This document shows, piece after piece, positions 1-12,632 of a stretch of DNA of 64,000 nucleotides. The DNA is from Punica granatum (taxonomy: Eukaryota; Streptophyta; Magnoliopsida; Myrtales; Lythraceae). A program made the position numbers and the translations under genes. A model generated the notes under the pieces. That model saw only the letters and a program-made list of their open reading frames with translations. It ran no database searches and was not told the DNA's origin. The first letter of the stretch is position 1. Each line of letters starts with the position of its first letter. The DNA lies in NCBI RefSeq assembly GCF_007655135.1, contig NC_045128.1, positions 7,068,001-7,132,000 on the forward strand, in the 5' to 3' direction.

Positions 1-1094
1 AGTAAAGGGGGCTATTTTTCTAAAAAAAAAAATCGTAATTTATCATTTGCAAGAGTAACATCTGACGTTGGGATCAAATATTAGAGTAAAAATTTTAGGA
101 GGGCGCATCCTTTGAAAACTTATGTTGCAAGCGCTAACAAGCCGTGATTTGGAAACCTCAATGAAAAAGCAAAAAAAAAAAAATACAAAAAATACAAAAA
201 AGAATCTTTGGATTAAGTATCTCTTTAATTGGAAGTTCATGTGTATAATCACGGGGTACTGAAAAGTGCACCCTTCATGTACCATATAAACTGAGAAGAG
301 GTGTATAGGCCCATGCGGGCAAATACATAATCGGAAGGAAACAAAGCAATGGAATCCCACAATATATAGCGCAAACGATGTCCTAGCATTTCATCCTAGC
401 TTTTCGTCCCTTCAAACTGAATCCATGGGCTATTTATTGCGGAGCATGGAGCCGAAGAAGACAGGACTAACAATTACATACATTCCAGTATCGTTGGAGA
501 TACCCGAGAGACGAGACCGAATGATCTGGAGTTGAACTAAGCGCTTGTAGTTCAACTGAACATGCCAAGGAGTATACATGGCTATGAAGTATGAAATGAG
601 CACTTTCATATATATGCTCATGGAAGTGGGCCGATCAGCATGCGCGAGAGCTGAATCAATAATCCACCATCAACATTTGGGGCTTCCCTCCATAGAGAGG
701 AAGCAGCTCATGCTCTATTGGGCCATGACTGTCTCATCTAATCTGAAATCACAAATCTGTTGGGCCATCTGCCTCCATGTTCGACCCGGTTACGATCGTA
801 GTGAATTGAAATTTAAGTTACATCATGATCATTTTGATATGAACATGGTAAATTTGCTTCGAAACCCGATATTACTGTGTCCCTCGTGCTGACAATCTGC
901 GTTTAAGTCCATTTCACGGTTCCGACTTACCTGCCCAAGCATACTCGGTGTTGTGGAACGGAGAATTTGACCTAGCTTCTTCTCTGTGCAGACACGATGT
1001 TCCGTATTGAAAGCCCAATTGTTCTTCAAAGACTCCCTCGTCATCCCGTGGCTACGGCACACCAAAAGGTCCAAACCCTCCCCCCTTCCCCCCC

Positions 1095-1125
<31 letters not shown>

Positions 1126-1170
1126 AATTCCTGGTGGCCTACTTGGTTAAGGCTTGAATCAGTTGCCTTG
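1..1170. other. AT-rich intergenic sequence with C-run and CA repeat
   Basis: No gene is recognised here; the short open frames lack domains, splice structure or codon bias. The only marked structure is a run of about 24 C (1088-1111) followed by a (CA)n tract to about 1126, a simple repeat whose length may be unreliable in an assembly. Confidence 0.6.
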
Positions 1171-1354
1171 GGTTTGGACGGTTTCCCTCTTATATGGAGA
1201 ATAATGAGGGCGGGTATTGGAGGTAATCTCACATGAAAAAATTGTGAGAAAATCCATAGGTTTATAAGAGACAATGGTCTAGCAACTCATTGGCTTAAAC
1301 TTTTGATTGCGGATGGGTCCGAGTCCAAAGTAGGTCTGTGGATTTATCCTAATA
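1171..1354 (+). repeat. TRIM 1 left LTR
   Basis: Direct-repeat partner of 1536-1720. Both contain the blocks TATATGGAGAAT and GATTGCGGATGGGTC. The 5' end has lost the canonical TG start (GGTTTGGACGG here against TGTTAAGACGG in the partner). Confidence 0.85.
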
Positions 1355-1535
1355 AGTGGTATCAAAGCCCAAGATAACGATCCTGGCGAAGTGCACACGC
1401 TATGCGTGGGAACTCATACCATACCAAGGTCCAAGTGTGAAACTCGTTACTAGTGAATGGCCTAATAATTAGTATCCGAGTTCGGAAGTAGAAGCTCGGC
1501 TCGAAATCCTCCACATAGTCGAGAAGGAGGAGAAT

Positions 1536-1720
1536 TGTTAAGACGGTTTCTCTCCTATATGGAGAATGATGAGGGTGGATATTGGAGGTAATTCTACATG
1601 AAAAAATTAAGAGGAAATCCATAAGTTTATAAGAGGAAATGGTCTAACAACTCATTGACTTAACCTTTTGGATTGCGGATGGGTCTGAGTTCAAAGTAGG
1701 CCTGTGGATTTATCATAACA
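1536..1720 (+). repeat. TRIM 1 right LTR
   Basis: Begins TGTTAAGACGG and ends CATAACA. It follows the polypurine tract and is flanked by CCTTT, close to the left flank CCTTG. Confidence 0.85.
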
Positions 1721-2387
1721 CCTTTATATCTCACTTTCGAGTCCCTCTCCATGCATCAGCAATTCTTCAAATGTAAATTAGGTTTTGCCTCTAGTCACGT
1801 CTTGATGTACGTGGGAGTGGTATTCGGCCTGGTAGGTATACTCATTATAACAGAAGCTATGCCATAGTTATCTGTTTCGTTGCTTATTCTGAGAAAGGCG
1901 AGTAAGATGTTAATGACAAGCGCGGGGTGTACTGTCCGCCCGCTTTCATGTAATAATGTATAACTCCAATTCATTCACACTAAATTAAGAAACAAGTTCC
2001 GAACATATATAATTAACATCGCTCTCTGGCCACGTAAGGAAGTACGTCCTCTGTCGCAAGTGGCCAACGTGAAAATCCATTGCATTTATGGCTTCATGAG
2101 ACTGTATTTTAATTATATATTTAATTTCAGTTTAAGTTTCTCTTATCTTAAAAACTTTTGCCTAAATGCCACACCTGACGTGATGTAGAAATCGGAACCA
2201 ATCGAGACAGACCCCAAAGTATCTTCAAGTTGGAGTCATCCATGCATCCATAAAAATCAATCTGACAATTAGATAAAAGTTGTGTGAAACCGCCCATAGG
2301 ATAGGTAATATGCACTTTGACTGTTAAGTAGTTTGGCCGTGTGCTCTATATATTTTCCCATTAGGAAAGAGACTCAAGGACTCTATA
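1721..2387. other. Intergenic sequence between the two TRIMs
   Basis: AT-rich; I see no gene, RNA gene or further repeat boundary in it. Confidence 0.5.
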
Positions 2388-2527
2388 CGTTGAGAGTAAA
2401 AGATTTCACACCAAAAAATTAGGAAGAATCTAATGGGTTTATAAGAGATTAGATATCACAACTTATCAGCTCAAGCTTTTGAGTTGAAAATGAGCACAAT
2501 CGCTTATAGGTCCAATGATTATTTTCA
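2388..2527 (+). repeat. TRIM 2 left LTR
   Basis: Pairs with 2857-2997. It ends in CA directly before the TGGTATCAGAG primer-binding site. The expected TG start has become CG. Confidence 0.88.
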
Positions 2528-2856
2528 TGGTATCAGAGCGGATAATGCTTCCGCGCGCATGTGTGTGGGTTCACATCACGCCATTTGAAATGTCACTTTG
2601 TCGATAGGCAGCTGAAGTGCGCCCATGTTTCGCCCAAGTGTGAAACTCGTGGTCTCTTTGAAATCTAAGTACGGATAGAAACCCGGCTCATCTTAATTCG
2701 GTCCAAGCGTGGCCTCATTGTCAATTGTCATCCCCCTTCCTCCAGAGTACGAAAGTCCAGTCCCGGCTCATAGTTAATTGTTGAGGATGGGTTGTTCTAG
2801 TTCACGTGGCACGTGTAGTTGACTGTCAAAACCATACATTGTCACGTGAAGGTGGA

Positions 2857-2997
2857 TGTTGAAATTAAAAAATTCCACACAGAAAAGTTAAGAAGAATCT
2901 AATAGGTTTATAAGAGATTTGGTACCACAACCTATCAGCTCGAACTTTTGAGTTGGAGATGAGCCCAATCGCTTATAGGTCTAATGGATATTTTACA
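2857..2997 (+). repeat. TRIM 2 right LTR
   Basis: TG...CA bounded repeat, followed immediately by the CTATA target duplication. Confidence 0.88.
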
Positions 2998-4931
2998 CTA
3001 TATAAAAAATATAAAGTTAAATAACGGAATATAGATAATTTCACTTGCGAGAATCAAACCTGAAACAATTTCATTCCTCAAGAGCATTTGTCTCTGCATT
3101 ACGTTTCCTTTCTCTTATTCTCTCTCTTATTCTGCCTTCCGCATGAAGTCTGGTTAGGAGGAAAATGGCTTCTTTGATCCAATTTTGTAGATGAAGCCGC
3201 ATATACATGTTTTGGTTGTCCGATGTCATAAATGCAAGTTGATGCCATGGCGCATGCCACCCCTGCAATATATGGATCAGCACTTATTTGTACATACGAT
3301 CTACGAAAGCCGGAGTATGACATTTCCGACTAGTTATGAACTAATAATAGTTTGGCTCCAGGTTGGAGGACTTTGTACGCTTTTACGTAAGGGTTAAGTT
3401 AATCATTTATCCCATTAAGCCAATATTGGTTGCGTTTAAGTCCATATAATGAAACACCTCGTTTCATGTCTATCTTCTCTTTCTTATTCTTTTTATGTAA
3501 AAGTTTCATGTTCATCTTATCAAAAATGTTGACTCCACGTTATGATTTTCAGAATACCGAATCCTCTCCCACGTAAACTCTTCAATTTTCAACTTGATGA
3601 CATGTGTACATACTACATAGTTTTCTCAGGTTAATTATTATTGGAAAAGCCCACAACTGCCGTCTCATCATAAAAGAACTCGATGAGCCACCAAAGACTG
3701 TTTTATAAATGGAGAACAAAAATTGCAATCATGAGAGCTTTATCCATAGAATTCATTGAGGTTTTAGATACAAGTAATGCTCATCGAAAAGGGAAAAAAA
3801 GAAAAAAAAGAAAAGAACTCAGTGAGCCACTACAGATTTAATTAATTTCAGAAAGGTATGTGAACTTTGGCCACTATTTCAAATATAGCCTAAAAATAAA
3901 AGTCGTTTCAAAAATGCAATTGTTGTCAATTAATTATATTGAACACGACCAATCGGTACTGATAGTGGATTGCTTTGCACTCAAATTCTTATATATTACA
4001 TGCTAGCGGCGGTGATGCTGGCCGTGATGTTGCCATCACGTAACATAGGTATAATAGTTGCGCTTTCTTATTTTAATTTCATCACTTTTTAAAAAAAAAA
4101 TTCACAAATTTTAGAATATTAATTGTATAATTAGAATTACTATCTCATACATGAGAAGCAAGCATTATGGGGCCGAAACGCAAGATTCTAATAATATCTG
4201 GACATGTCTGAAATAACTAATAAGTTTTGGAAGGTAAATGTCTAAATCTAAAGCAACTTTTTGATAGCAAAATACATTGTCCTTAGTCCTATCCTGGAAA
4301 TGAAAAGTTGACACAATCCGTTACAATAATTAATAGACATATACGATTTCACCCAAAAGAAAAATATGTATACATTATTGGGAAAATTTTCTGATGATGT
4401 TATCTTACCACTTAATATGAGAAAATACTAATAAATTCGCAACTAAATGGATAAATGAGATTGTTATAAACACATAGACGGTGGATCATGAATTCCCATA
4501 ATATTGAAAGAATCTGATCGATTCTTCTTTTACCTTACATTATTATAAGGAAGGACTATTAACTATTTTCTCATATTACTAACAATAGTTTAAGATTCAC
4601 ATGATCATAATCATAATCTTTTTAGTAATTCTACCTCACCATATGACACATATACGAGCAATCTTATATATGTACTTAGTTTTAATTTGAATATGTATAA
4701 ATGAAAGCAAAGAATTGTCGAAGAAGTAAATACTTGTTGTAATTTGATGTTGATAGATACAATTGGAAAATTGGCATTACTTCTCCTCAATGGTCCCAAA
4801 CACTAAAGATTGTTCATCCATAATTATCCACCCCCTTTTTTTTTCAAATTGTTCTATTTAGCATTTTTTTTCTGATTACAAAGGAAACCGTCATGTACTA
4901 GGGGCTGAATTGTAATCAATTTAGAATTTTT
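2998..4931. other. AT-rich intergenic sequence
   Basis: No gene, RNA gene or bounded repeat seen. Open frames are short and of low complexity. Confidence 0.5.
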
Positions 4932-5140
4932 TGAAGGAACCGAGAGGGAGAGTGCATAAAACAATTATGCAAAATATTCTGTGATGATTCATTCATCGGG
5001 GAAATCCCTTATAAGGACAAAATACATCCAAGAGAAATAAGAAAGTCCTAGAAAAACTAAGTAACAAATGAAGTCTAGCCTAAAGTAAGAATACTTTACA
5101 TAATATCAAGATACAGTAAGAAAAATGTACAACTGTAATA
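4932..5140 (-). repeat. Copia element 1, 3' LTR
   Basis: 209 bp, matching 9823-10031 with no indels and about 11 substitutions. On the coding strand it follows the polypurine tract and ends CCTTCA. Confidence 0.95.
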
Positions 5141-5148
5141 TCCCCCTC

Positions 5149-5150
<2 letters not shown>
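5141..5150 (-). other. Polypurine tract of Copia element 1
   Basis: On the minus strand this reads GAGAGGGGGA directly upstream of the 3' LTR, the usual site of plus-strand priming. It overlaps the end of the polyprotein frame. Confidence 0.85.
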
Positions 5151-6636
<1,486 letters not shown>

Positions 6637-6639
6637 TTG

Positions 6640-7283
6640 CTATCGTGGATCACAAGCAGCCTCTTTATATGAACGAGGTTCAACATCCGAATCCAAAGTT
6701 GCGAGAAACACTATATATTTATCGGTAGCACCTATATAGGATAAATAGTTATGGAAGGAATATGGTGTACCTGAGGAGTTTTGATGTTCAGGTGAGTGAA
6801 AAGAGGAAGGATTAGTCATAGTTGTATGACATACATAGTCCTTGAGGAATGAGGGTGGCCTACGCTCTCGATTAGATCGACGTAAGTATGGAATATACCT
6901 TGGAGTCGGCTCCAAAGATGTTGCTGGACTTAAATCGAGCTCTTCTTAGAATCCAACGAAGAAGAAATCCGGACTGGGCTGTTCTGTTCATGGGCTAGCG
7001 TTATAGGCGATCTTGGGCCAGAGCCCATTGATAGGCCATCACCGCTGATCCGGAAAGAAGCGCGACCCGGAGAGGTTTGACCTGGAGAGGCGCGACCCGG
7101 AAATATGTGATCCATTTGGCCATCGTCCGGTCTTATTGGGCTTTCACTGGACTCTTTCATGCCGACGTCGTGGACCAGATTGTGGGCTTCTCCATTCACC
7201 TTGCCCAATTTTCCTTCTTTTTCATGCAAAACAGGATCCCGTATGACCAAAGGTGTGCCATCTTGCTGACCACCTATTCCCAA
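6640..7283 (-). pseudogene. Copia integrase C-terminus and linker to RT (broken)
   Basis: Linker between integrase and RT, including the family phrase LRRSNRERRPPSFLKDYVCH just before the RT domain. A frameshift lies near 6945, between SLDSKK and the SPATSLEPTPRY reading. A TAG at 6640-6642 replaces the Trp of DPRW-QVAMAEE. The upstream part contains a proline-rich, low-complexity GRASPGQTSPGRAS segment (about 7045-7095). Confidence 0.85.
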
Positions 7284-7305
7284 AACTTGAAAAGGGAATG
7301 AATTT

Positions 7306-8100
7306 TCATAAAAGCTGACATCTCTCGAGATAAAAAAATTCTCGAGTCTTCAAGTCATACACACGCCATCCCTTCTTCCCATAGGGATATCCAAAAAAAA
7401 TACATCGCCGTGCTCGTTCTTTGAATTTGTCTTTAGGCGGTGATCTTATCTGCACGTAACAAAGAGAGCCAAAAACTCTCAAATGCGAGTAGATGGAGGG
7501 TTTGCTGAATAGTACTTCATATGAGCTTTTTCCAGATAATATCGGAGTGGGCGTCATATTGATTAAATAAGCCGCCATCAAAATGCATTCACTCCAAAAC
7601 TTAGCTGGAAGAGAGGCTTGGATGAGTAAAGATCGTGCAACATTTAGAAGGTATCGATGTTTTCGCTCAACATGCCCATTTTGTTGAGGAGTATCGACAC
7701 TCGAAGTTTGATGAATGATTTCCTTATGAGCATAGTATTCCTGCATATCCCGAGACAGAAACTCCAATCCATTATCACTTCGAATTATCTTCACACTTCG
7801 ATCGAATTGGTTTTGTACGAGATTGCAAAAATTTATTAAATGTTGCTTTGCCTCAGACTTTTCCCGTATCAAATAAACCCATAAGCCTCTACTGAAGTCA
7901 TTAACTATGGTAAGGAAATAGTATGCACCCGAATCTGATCGAACTCTATAAGCACCCCATATATCAACATGCACCAATTGAAAAATAGAGCTCGTTTTAT
8001 TTAAATTGTTCGGGAATATAGATCGAGTTTGCTTAGCTTTATGGCAAACCTCGCAATCCTTGTTCACATCACTCTTAAACAATAAACCAGGAATAGACAC
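7306..8100 (-). pseudogene. Copia integrase core (broken at its end)
   Basis: Zinc-binding tail CEVCHKAKQTRS followed by the rve catalytic core. Core landmarks are LVHVDIWGAYR, IRSDNGLEF and HQTSSVDTPQQNGHVERKHR, so the DDE-type acids are all present. The frame is open for 264 codons. A one-base shift in an A/T run near 7328-7334 then switches frame: the reading after TREFF should continue ISRDVSFYENSFPF. Upstream it is separated from the protease frame by a TGA at 8101-8103 in the same phase. Confidence 0.95.
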
Positions 8101-8637
8101 TCAGGGAGATGGATGCCTGAGCCTTTGGTGCCACAGATCATTTCCTCGTATTGCTGCCACCTTATTGACTTCACGAGCTTGAGCAATGTGTCGCAAATAA
8201 TAAACTCCTCCATGAAGCTCACCGACTCCAATCAACTTCTTCGACACGCGGTCCTGAATAAGGCAGAGATTAGAGGAAGAAATTATATGGTAATTCATTT
8301 CCTCTGATAGTTGGGTAACAGATATAAGGTTGCAATTAAATTCTGGAACAAGCAAGACATTTGACAATGTGAAATCGCCACCGAGGTGTACATTGCCAGC
8401 ATGCGTAGCTTGAACCGACTTTCCGTTAGGGATAAGAACTGTTGAGTCACCCCGCGAAGACGACGAATTGAATAAGAGCCGGGAACAACAAGTCATGTGT
8501 TTAGAAGCCCCAGTATCAATAATCCATGCCTTATTACAAGATACGAAATCAAAACGGTTACCAGTTTGATTATCTCCTTCTTCATCAGGTCCGATCAAGC
8601 TCAGTAATCGTTGTATCTGTCCTTCAGAGAAAGGCAA
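8101..8637 (-). pseudogene. Copia protease and GAG-pre-integrase
   Basis: Contains the aspartic protease motif in WIIDTGASKHMTC, intact, followed by the usual beta-strand phrases (LIPNGKSVQATHAG, LVPEFNCNLISVTQL). The GAG-pre-integrase region (LWHQRLRHPSP) follows and runs into the TGA at 8101-8103. It is in frame with gag but cut off from it by a TAG at 8641-8643. Confidence 0.92.
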
Positions 8638-8640
8638 GGT

Positions 8641-9729
8641 CTAGGACGACTGGTTTGCTATCTGCTGGTTTACTGCCTGCACTGCATTTGCCTGGCTGAA
8701 ATTAACCGTAGACTTTTTGCCATAAGAGTTGTGCCGTTTCTTTCCATACGAACCTCTTGACCCTTTTGAGCTTCCTGCCTTGTATTGACTGTCTCGGCCA
8801 CCAAAGTTTCGCTGCCCATCCATGTTTTTCGGGCATCCATTCAGCTTATAACATGTGCTTCTTGTATGCCCAACCCGATTGCAATAGTCGTGATGAGGTC
8901 GGTTTCCTCCCTGTTGTGCTGCAGGTCTGCCTTCGTTTGACATTTTCACCACAAAAGCGATAGTTTCTTGCCCTGATGACTTCTGGGAACGAGTTACAGC
9001 TCTCTGTCGTTCTTCTTGACAAATCAACTGATAAATACGATTAAGACTGGGAAAAGGTTCCATGCTAAGAATATTTGAACGAACAATGGTAAACTCGGGA
9101 TTCAATCCCATGAGAAACTGGTGGCCTTTCTCCTTCTCCCTTTGCCCCAGTCAGTTCTGAGCTGCGCCACATACACAAGCGCAGGAGCAAGCTACTAATT
9201 CTAGAAGATTATCCAGTTCATCCCAAAGTCCCTTAAGAAAGCCATAAAACTCTGCTGCTAGTTTCCCTTCCTGTCGAGATGAATAAATCTCACTTTTGAG
9301 TTGGTAAATTCGCATTTCATTTCCCTGAGCGAAACGTTGCTTCAAGTCTTCCCACAAAATTCGAGCATTTTCGATGCACTCTATGCTCGGTTGCAGGTCT
9401 CTTTCAAGCGAGTTTACTATCCACGTGAGCACAAGCGAATTTGCCATCACCCATAATGGGTTGTTGGGATTGTCATCAGTAGGTTCAGGTAGGGTCCCAT
9501 CAATGAAGCCCCTCTTGTTTTTCGCACAGAGAGCCATCCTTATTAACCGAGACCAGGTAAGATAGTTTTCTCCATTTAGTTTGCACTCAGTGAGTCGCAA
9601 AACTGATCCATCCGATGAAGTCACGGAGTATGGAGAAACCAAAGATATTACAGGTGCTGTTGGAGGTGGAGCAGCTTGGACATTTCCTGCAGGAGGGAGG
9701 GCAGTTGGAATTACGTTTCCTCCAGACAT
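8641..9729 (-). pseudogene. Copia gag with CCHC zinc knuckle (broken)
   Basis: The likely start ATG is at 9727-9729 (MSGGNVIP). The N-terminal UBN2/retrotran_gag part shows LNGENYLTWSRLIRMAL and FIDGTLPEP, then RFAQGNEMRIYQLKSEI. The second part has KGHQFLMGLNPEF-type sequence and a zinc knuckle CNRVGHTRSTCYKLNGCP. A TGA at 9151-9153 lies in frame between the two halves and a TAG at 8641-8643 closes the frame. No frameshift is needed within gag itself. Confidence 0.92.
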
Positions 9730-9810
9730 GATTGATAGTGAGTCGACTGATTGATTTGCCGAGAACAAGAAAACGATCGTGATTCAATCACGCGGTCCTC
9801 AGATCGCCAT

Positions 9811-9822
9811 ACTCTGATACCG
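9811..9822 (-). other. Primer-binding site of Copia element 1
   Basis: On the minus strand directly after the 5' LTR: CGGTATCAGAGT, one change from the initiator Met-tRNA complement TGGTATCAGAG. Confidence 0.9.
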
Positions 9823-10031
9823 TGAAGGAACCGAGAGGGAGAGTGCAGAAAACAATTCTGCAGAATATTCTGTGATGATTCATTCATCGGGAAAATCCCT
9901 TATAAGGACAAAATACATCCAAGAGAAATAAGAAAATCCTAGAAAAACTAAGTAACAAATGATGTCGAGCCTAAAGTAAGAATACTTTACATAATATCAA
10001 GATACGGTAAGAATAATGAACAACTGTAATG
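9823..10031 (-). repeat. Copia element 1, 5' LTR
   Basis: 209 bp, partner of 4932-5140. It lies upstream of gag on the coding strand and is bordered by the primer-binding site. Confidence 0.95.
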
Positions 10032-10735
10032 TTTTTGGGCCATTTTGTAAACAATGATTGTTAGGGGTGGCAATTGACAGTTAACCTGTGAAGTATATCT
10101 GTAACTTTGTAAAGGAAATGAAGGTATCGAAGTTGATTGTGGATGCCATCTCTCTCTGAATTCTCTTCCTCACTCTTCTCTCTTTCCTCTCTTTCTCTTA
10201 TGTTTCTCTCCGTTACCATCAAATTCTCGAATTGATCCACACAAGAAACACATCCTAATACAATGGAATAAATATGTTAATAACTAATAAAGGGTACAAG
10301 TAATCCCATAATTAGGATCAAACTCGCAACTCCAAGAGTGTGCACAACTACACTATTTTCTTTCTCTCTCAGTTTCAAATGCATGGAGTCACTTCGAGCC
10401 CTACCTATAGTGTCTTGGCAAGGTTTTTTGTTTGGTCTGACTATGCGTAAGACCCACATGGACTTAATTACTAATGACAAGGGAAGGAGAAATAAATAGG
10501 AATATGAAATATTTACTTACGAAAATCGCATATTGAAAATTTTATATGGAGATGAGGACAGGCACAACCCTGCGCAGGCTGCGCTAAACTACCTTCCCTA
10601 ATAATTTATTTCGTATAAGCTTGCTAGTCCAACCTTTCCCATGAAAAGTCGAAGTCATTGGTGCGTAATTTTTGTGTGTTTTTTTTGGGTAAGCTATCGG
10701 AAATTTTGTGATTCTCTTATAGCAGAATTAGAATT

Positions 10736-11163
10736 TAGCATAAACAAAATATGTGCAGCACATATATTTTGGGAAACCAATTTCAGAAGATTGAGAGGAT
10801 ATATGTGCCGGTGCCATCCTTCTGAGATTCATTGGGACCTAATTTTGTGATTGGTCCCATGATTAGTCAAAGTCAATGGTGTCTAATTTTGTGATTCTTT
10901 TATAACAAAAATTAGAATAAACAACCAACGTAGATTGATTCAAGCGGGTCAGCGATAATTCCGTTTAAGCAAGGTCTTGGGTTCGAGTCTTTATGAATAC
11001 AAAAAATCACGCCACGAGAGTTTTACTCTTTAGTGGGCCTTAAAAATCAGGGTTCACACAAAAAAAAAGAATAAACAAAATACATGCTAAGCATATATAT
11101 TTTAGAAAACCATTCTCAGAAGATTGAGAGGATATATAAGCCGGTGCCATCCTTCTGACATTG
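10736..11163 (+). repeat. Direct duplication of about 95 bp
   Basis: 10736-10828 and 11070-11163 are near copies, both containing ATAAACAAAATA, AGAAGATTGAGAGGATATAT and GCCGGTGCCATCCTTCTGA. A SINE-like copy lies between them. No coding or terminal inverted repeat is visible, so this may be a local duplication or two copies of one short repeat. Confidence 0.75.
10931..11045 (+). repeat. SINE-like dispersed repeat, plus-strand copy
   Basis: Begins GATTCAAGCGGGTCAGCG, which resembles a pol III A box, followed by GGGTTCGAGTC, a close B box, then the shared phrase GAGAGTTTTACTCTTTAGTGG. Part of a family of at least nine copies in this window. Confidence 0.6.
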
Positions 11164-11654
11164 TTTTTCCTCCAATAATTGAAACGGGGATAATTAAATA
11201 AAATTATTATGTAGTTCGACATCTTAATTACTGTGAAATTAATATTGTGATTGACATATATATCACCGGATATATATTGAGAAAATTACATTTGATTTTG
11301 ATCCACCGGCCAGCTGGGAAAAAAAAAGATATCGTGGAGGAAAAATTGCAAAAAAGAAGAAGAAGAAGAAGAGAGAGAGACAGAGAGATAAGAACGAAAA
11401 GGATGGGAAACCGGCCCTACGCCGGATCATATTTTCCCCAGTTGAGACCTCCTGCTGAATTATTGTACAAATTGAGTCAAACGATAATCGAGAGCGAGAG
11501 CAACGATCGATCTTTTGTTTGCGTCCTTTAGCCTCAAGTGGATGCAACTCATGCATAAATGCATAAAGAAAATGTTGGACTTTTCGATTATAGGGAAGTC
11601 TTTTAGCATCTGATGAGAAATAATAAAAAAGAAAATAACGAAGATTAATTTGCA

Positions 11655-12008
11655 TTTGGTAATATAGTGGAGTTGAATTCAACTCCATTCCAAATATAAA
11701 TATATATATTAAATGAGATTATAATGATGGTCAGAAAAAAGTATGTCTGTGAATTTATCATTAAATATGAGGAAAAGAGGAAAATGTAATGATTATGTTG
11801 TTAGGTTGATGAAAGAATTGAGTGAAAATAGAGAATTTACTATTAAAAAATTAACTGTATAATGATAAGGAAAAAATATGTATGAAAATTTATTATTAAA
11901 TAAAAGAAAATAATGAAATAGTAATAATTATGCTGTTGAATATGAAAAAAAAATGGAGTGCAGTGTAATTGAAATGGACTTTAACTCCATTCCCAAACAA
12001 AACCTCCC
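11655..12008. mobile_element. MITE-like element, family A
   Basis: Imperfect terminal inverted repeats: TTTGGTAATATAGTGGAGTTG on the left and CAACTCCATT-type sequence with CCCAAACAAA on the right. The AT-rich interior repeats TTTATTATTAAAT motifs. No coding. The same internal words recur at 17.95-18.32 kb and 62.57-62.76 kb. Boundaries are approximate and no clear target duplication is seen. Confidence 0.55.
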
Positions 12009-12465
12009 AAATATCTTGATCCAAGAATCCGTTCGTTTTCGAATGGAAGGTGAGTGAAATTGTATCATGTCGCATCGTTATAATTAAAGAAAAGAAAATG
12101 CATTTCACACGCATATTTTTTTATATGGTTTACAAGTTAACAAATTTGGAAAGCGCATCGTAGACTAAATATATCGAATAAAATCTGAAACGGGCAAATA
12201 CTTCATTGGTCAGCTGTCTCCAATCATGCTGGAAATTTAGATAGAGGATCAAATGATTGAGCGTGAGTCTAAGAGAAGTTGAATTAGATTTTTCCACATT
12301 AAACACATGAATGATTAAGTTTGCCGCGGTCTTCTTTTGAAAAGCTGAGCAGCAAAAACTTCGAATCTTCCCCCACTGGAATTAATTGGACATGCAAGCC
12401 ATGACGTTCTCTTTTTTAACTTTTCTTGTTTCTTAATATTTACCTCCCTTTCTTCCTTTTATTTT

Positions 12466-12632
12466 TCTTCGGTGTATATCCTGACACTCGAAAGTCCAAT
12501 GGGTACCGGATAATTCAATCCGAGCAAGTCGGCTCCCTAAAAAATAAAACTCTTCCAACCAAATAATTTCTCCTTTCATGAGATTTGAACATGAGACATT
12601 AATTAAATAGGACATATATCGAATCGCCTAAT
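12466..12632 (-). repeat. SINE-like dispersed repeat, minus-strand copy
   Basis: The phrase CGAAAGTCCAATGGGTACCG and a B-box-like GTCTCATGTTCAAATCTC on the minus strand match the family seen at 10.9, 14.1, 16.3, 45.4, 51.2 and 54.6 kb. Confidence 0.55.

Larger units (their letters stand above)
1171..1720 (+). mobile_element. TRIM element 1 (miniature LTR retrotransposon)
   Basis: Two direct repeats, 1171-1354 and 1536-1720 (about 185 bp each), enclose 181 bp with no coding capacity. The right copy starts TGTTAAGACGG and ends CATAACA, the canonical TG...CA. Two bases after the left repeat, at 1357, lies TGGTATCAAAGCC, a primer-binding site like that for initiator Met-tRNA. Just before the right repeat is a purine tract (GAGAAGGAGGAGA, about 1521-1533). 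The flanks read CCTTG (1166-1170) and CCTTT (1721-1725), a 5-bp target duplication with one mismatch. Size, structure and absence of coding match terminal-repeat retrotransposons in miniature, which depend on another element's enzymes. The repeats have diverged visibly, so the insertion is not recent. Confidence 0.85.
2388..2997 (+). mobile_element. TRIM element 2 with perfect CTATA target duplication
   Basis: Direct repeats at 2388-2527 and 2857-2997 (about 140 bp) enclose 329 bp of non-coding sequence. The right copy starts TGTTGAAATT and ends TTTTACA; the left starts CGTTGAGAG and ends TTTTCA. The primer-binding site TGGTATCAGAGCGG starts directly after the left LTR at 2528. A purine-rich stretch (GTGAAGGTGGA) precedes the right LTR. 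The 5 bp CTATA at 2383-2387 is repeated exactly at 2998-3002. The interior shares the phrase AAGTGTGAAACTCGT with TRIM 1, so the two are related subfamilies. A degraded LTR of this family lies near 53 kb. Confidence 0.9.

Noticed and set aside
11263..11688. 141-codon minus-strand open frame
   Set aside because: Phe/Ser-rich low complexity from a purine-rich plus strand; no domain, no splice or promoter support.
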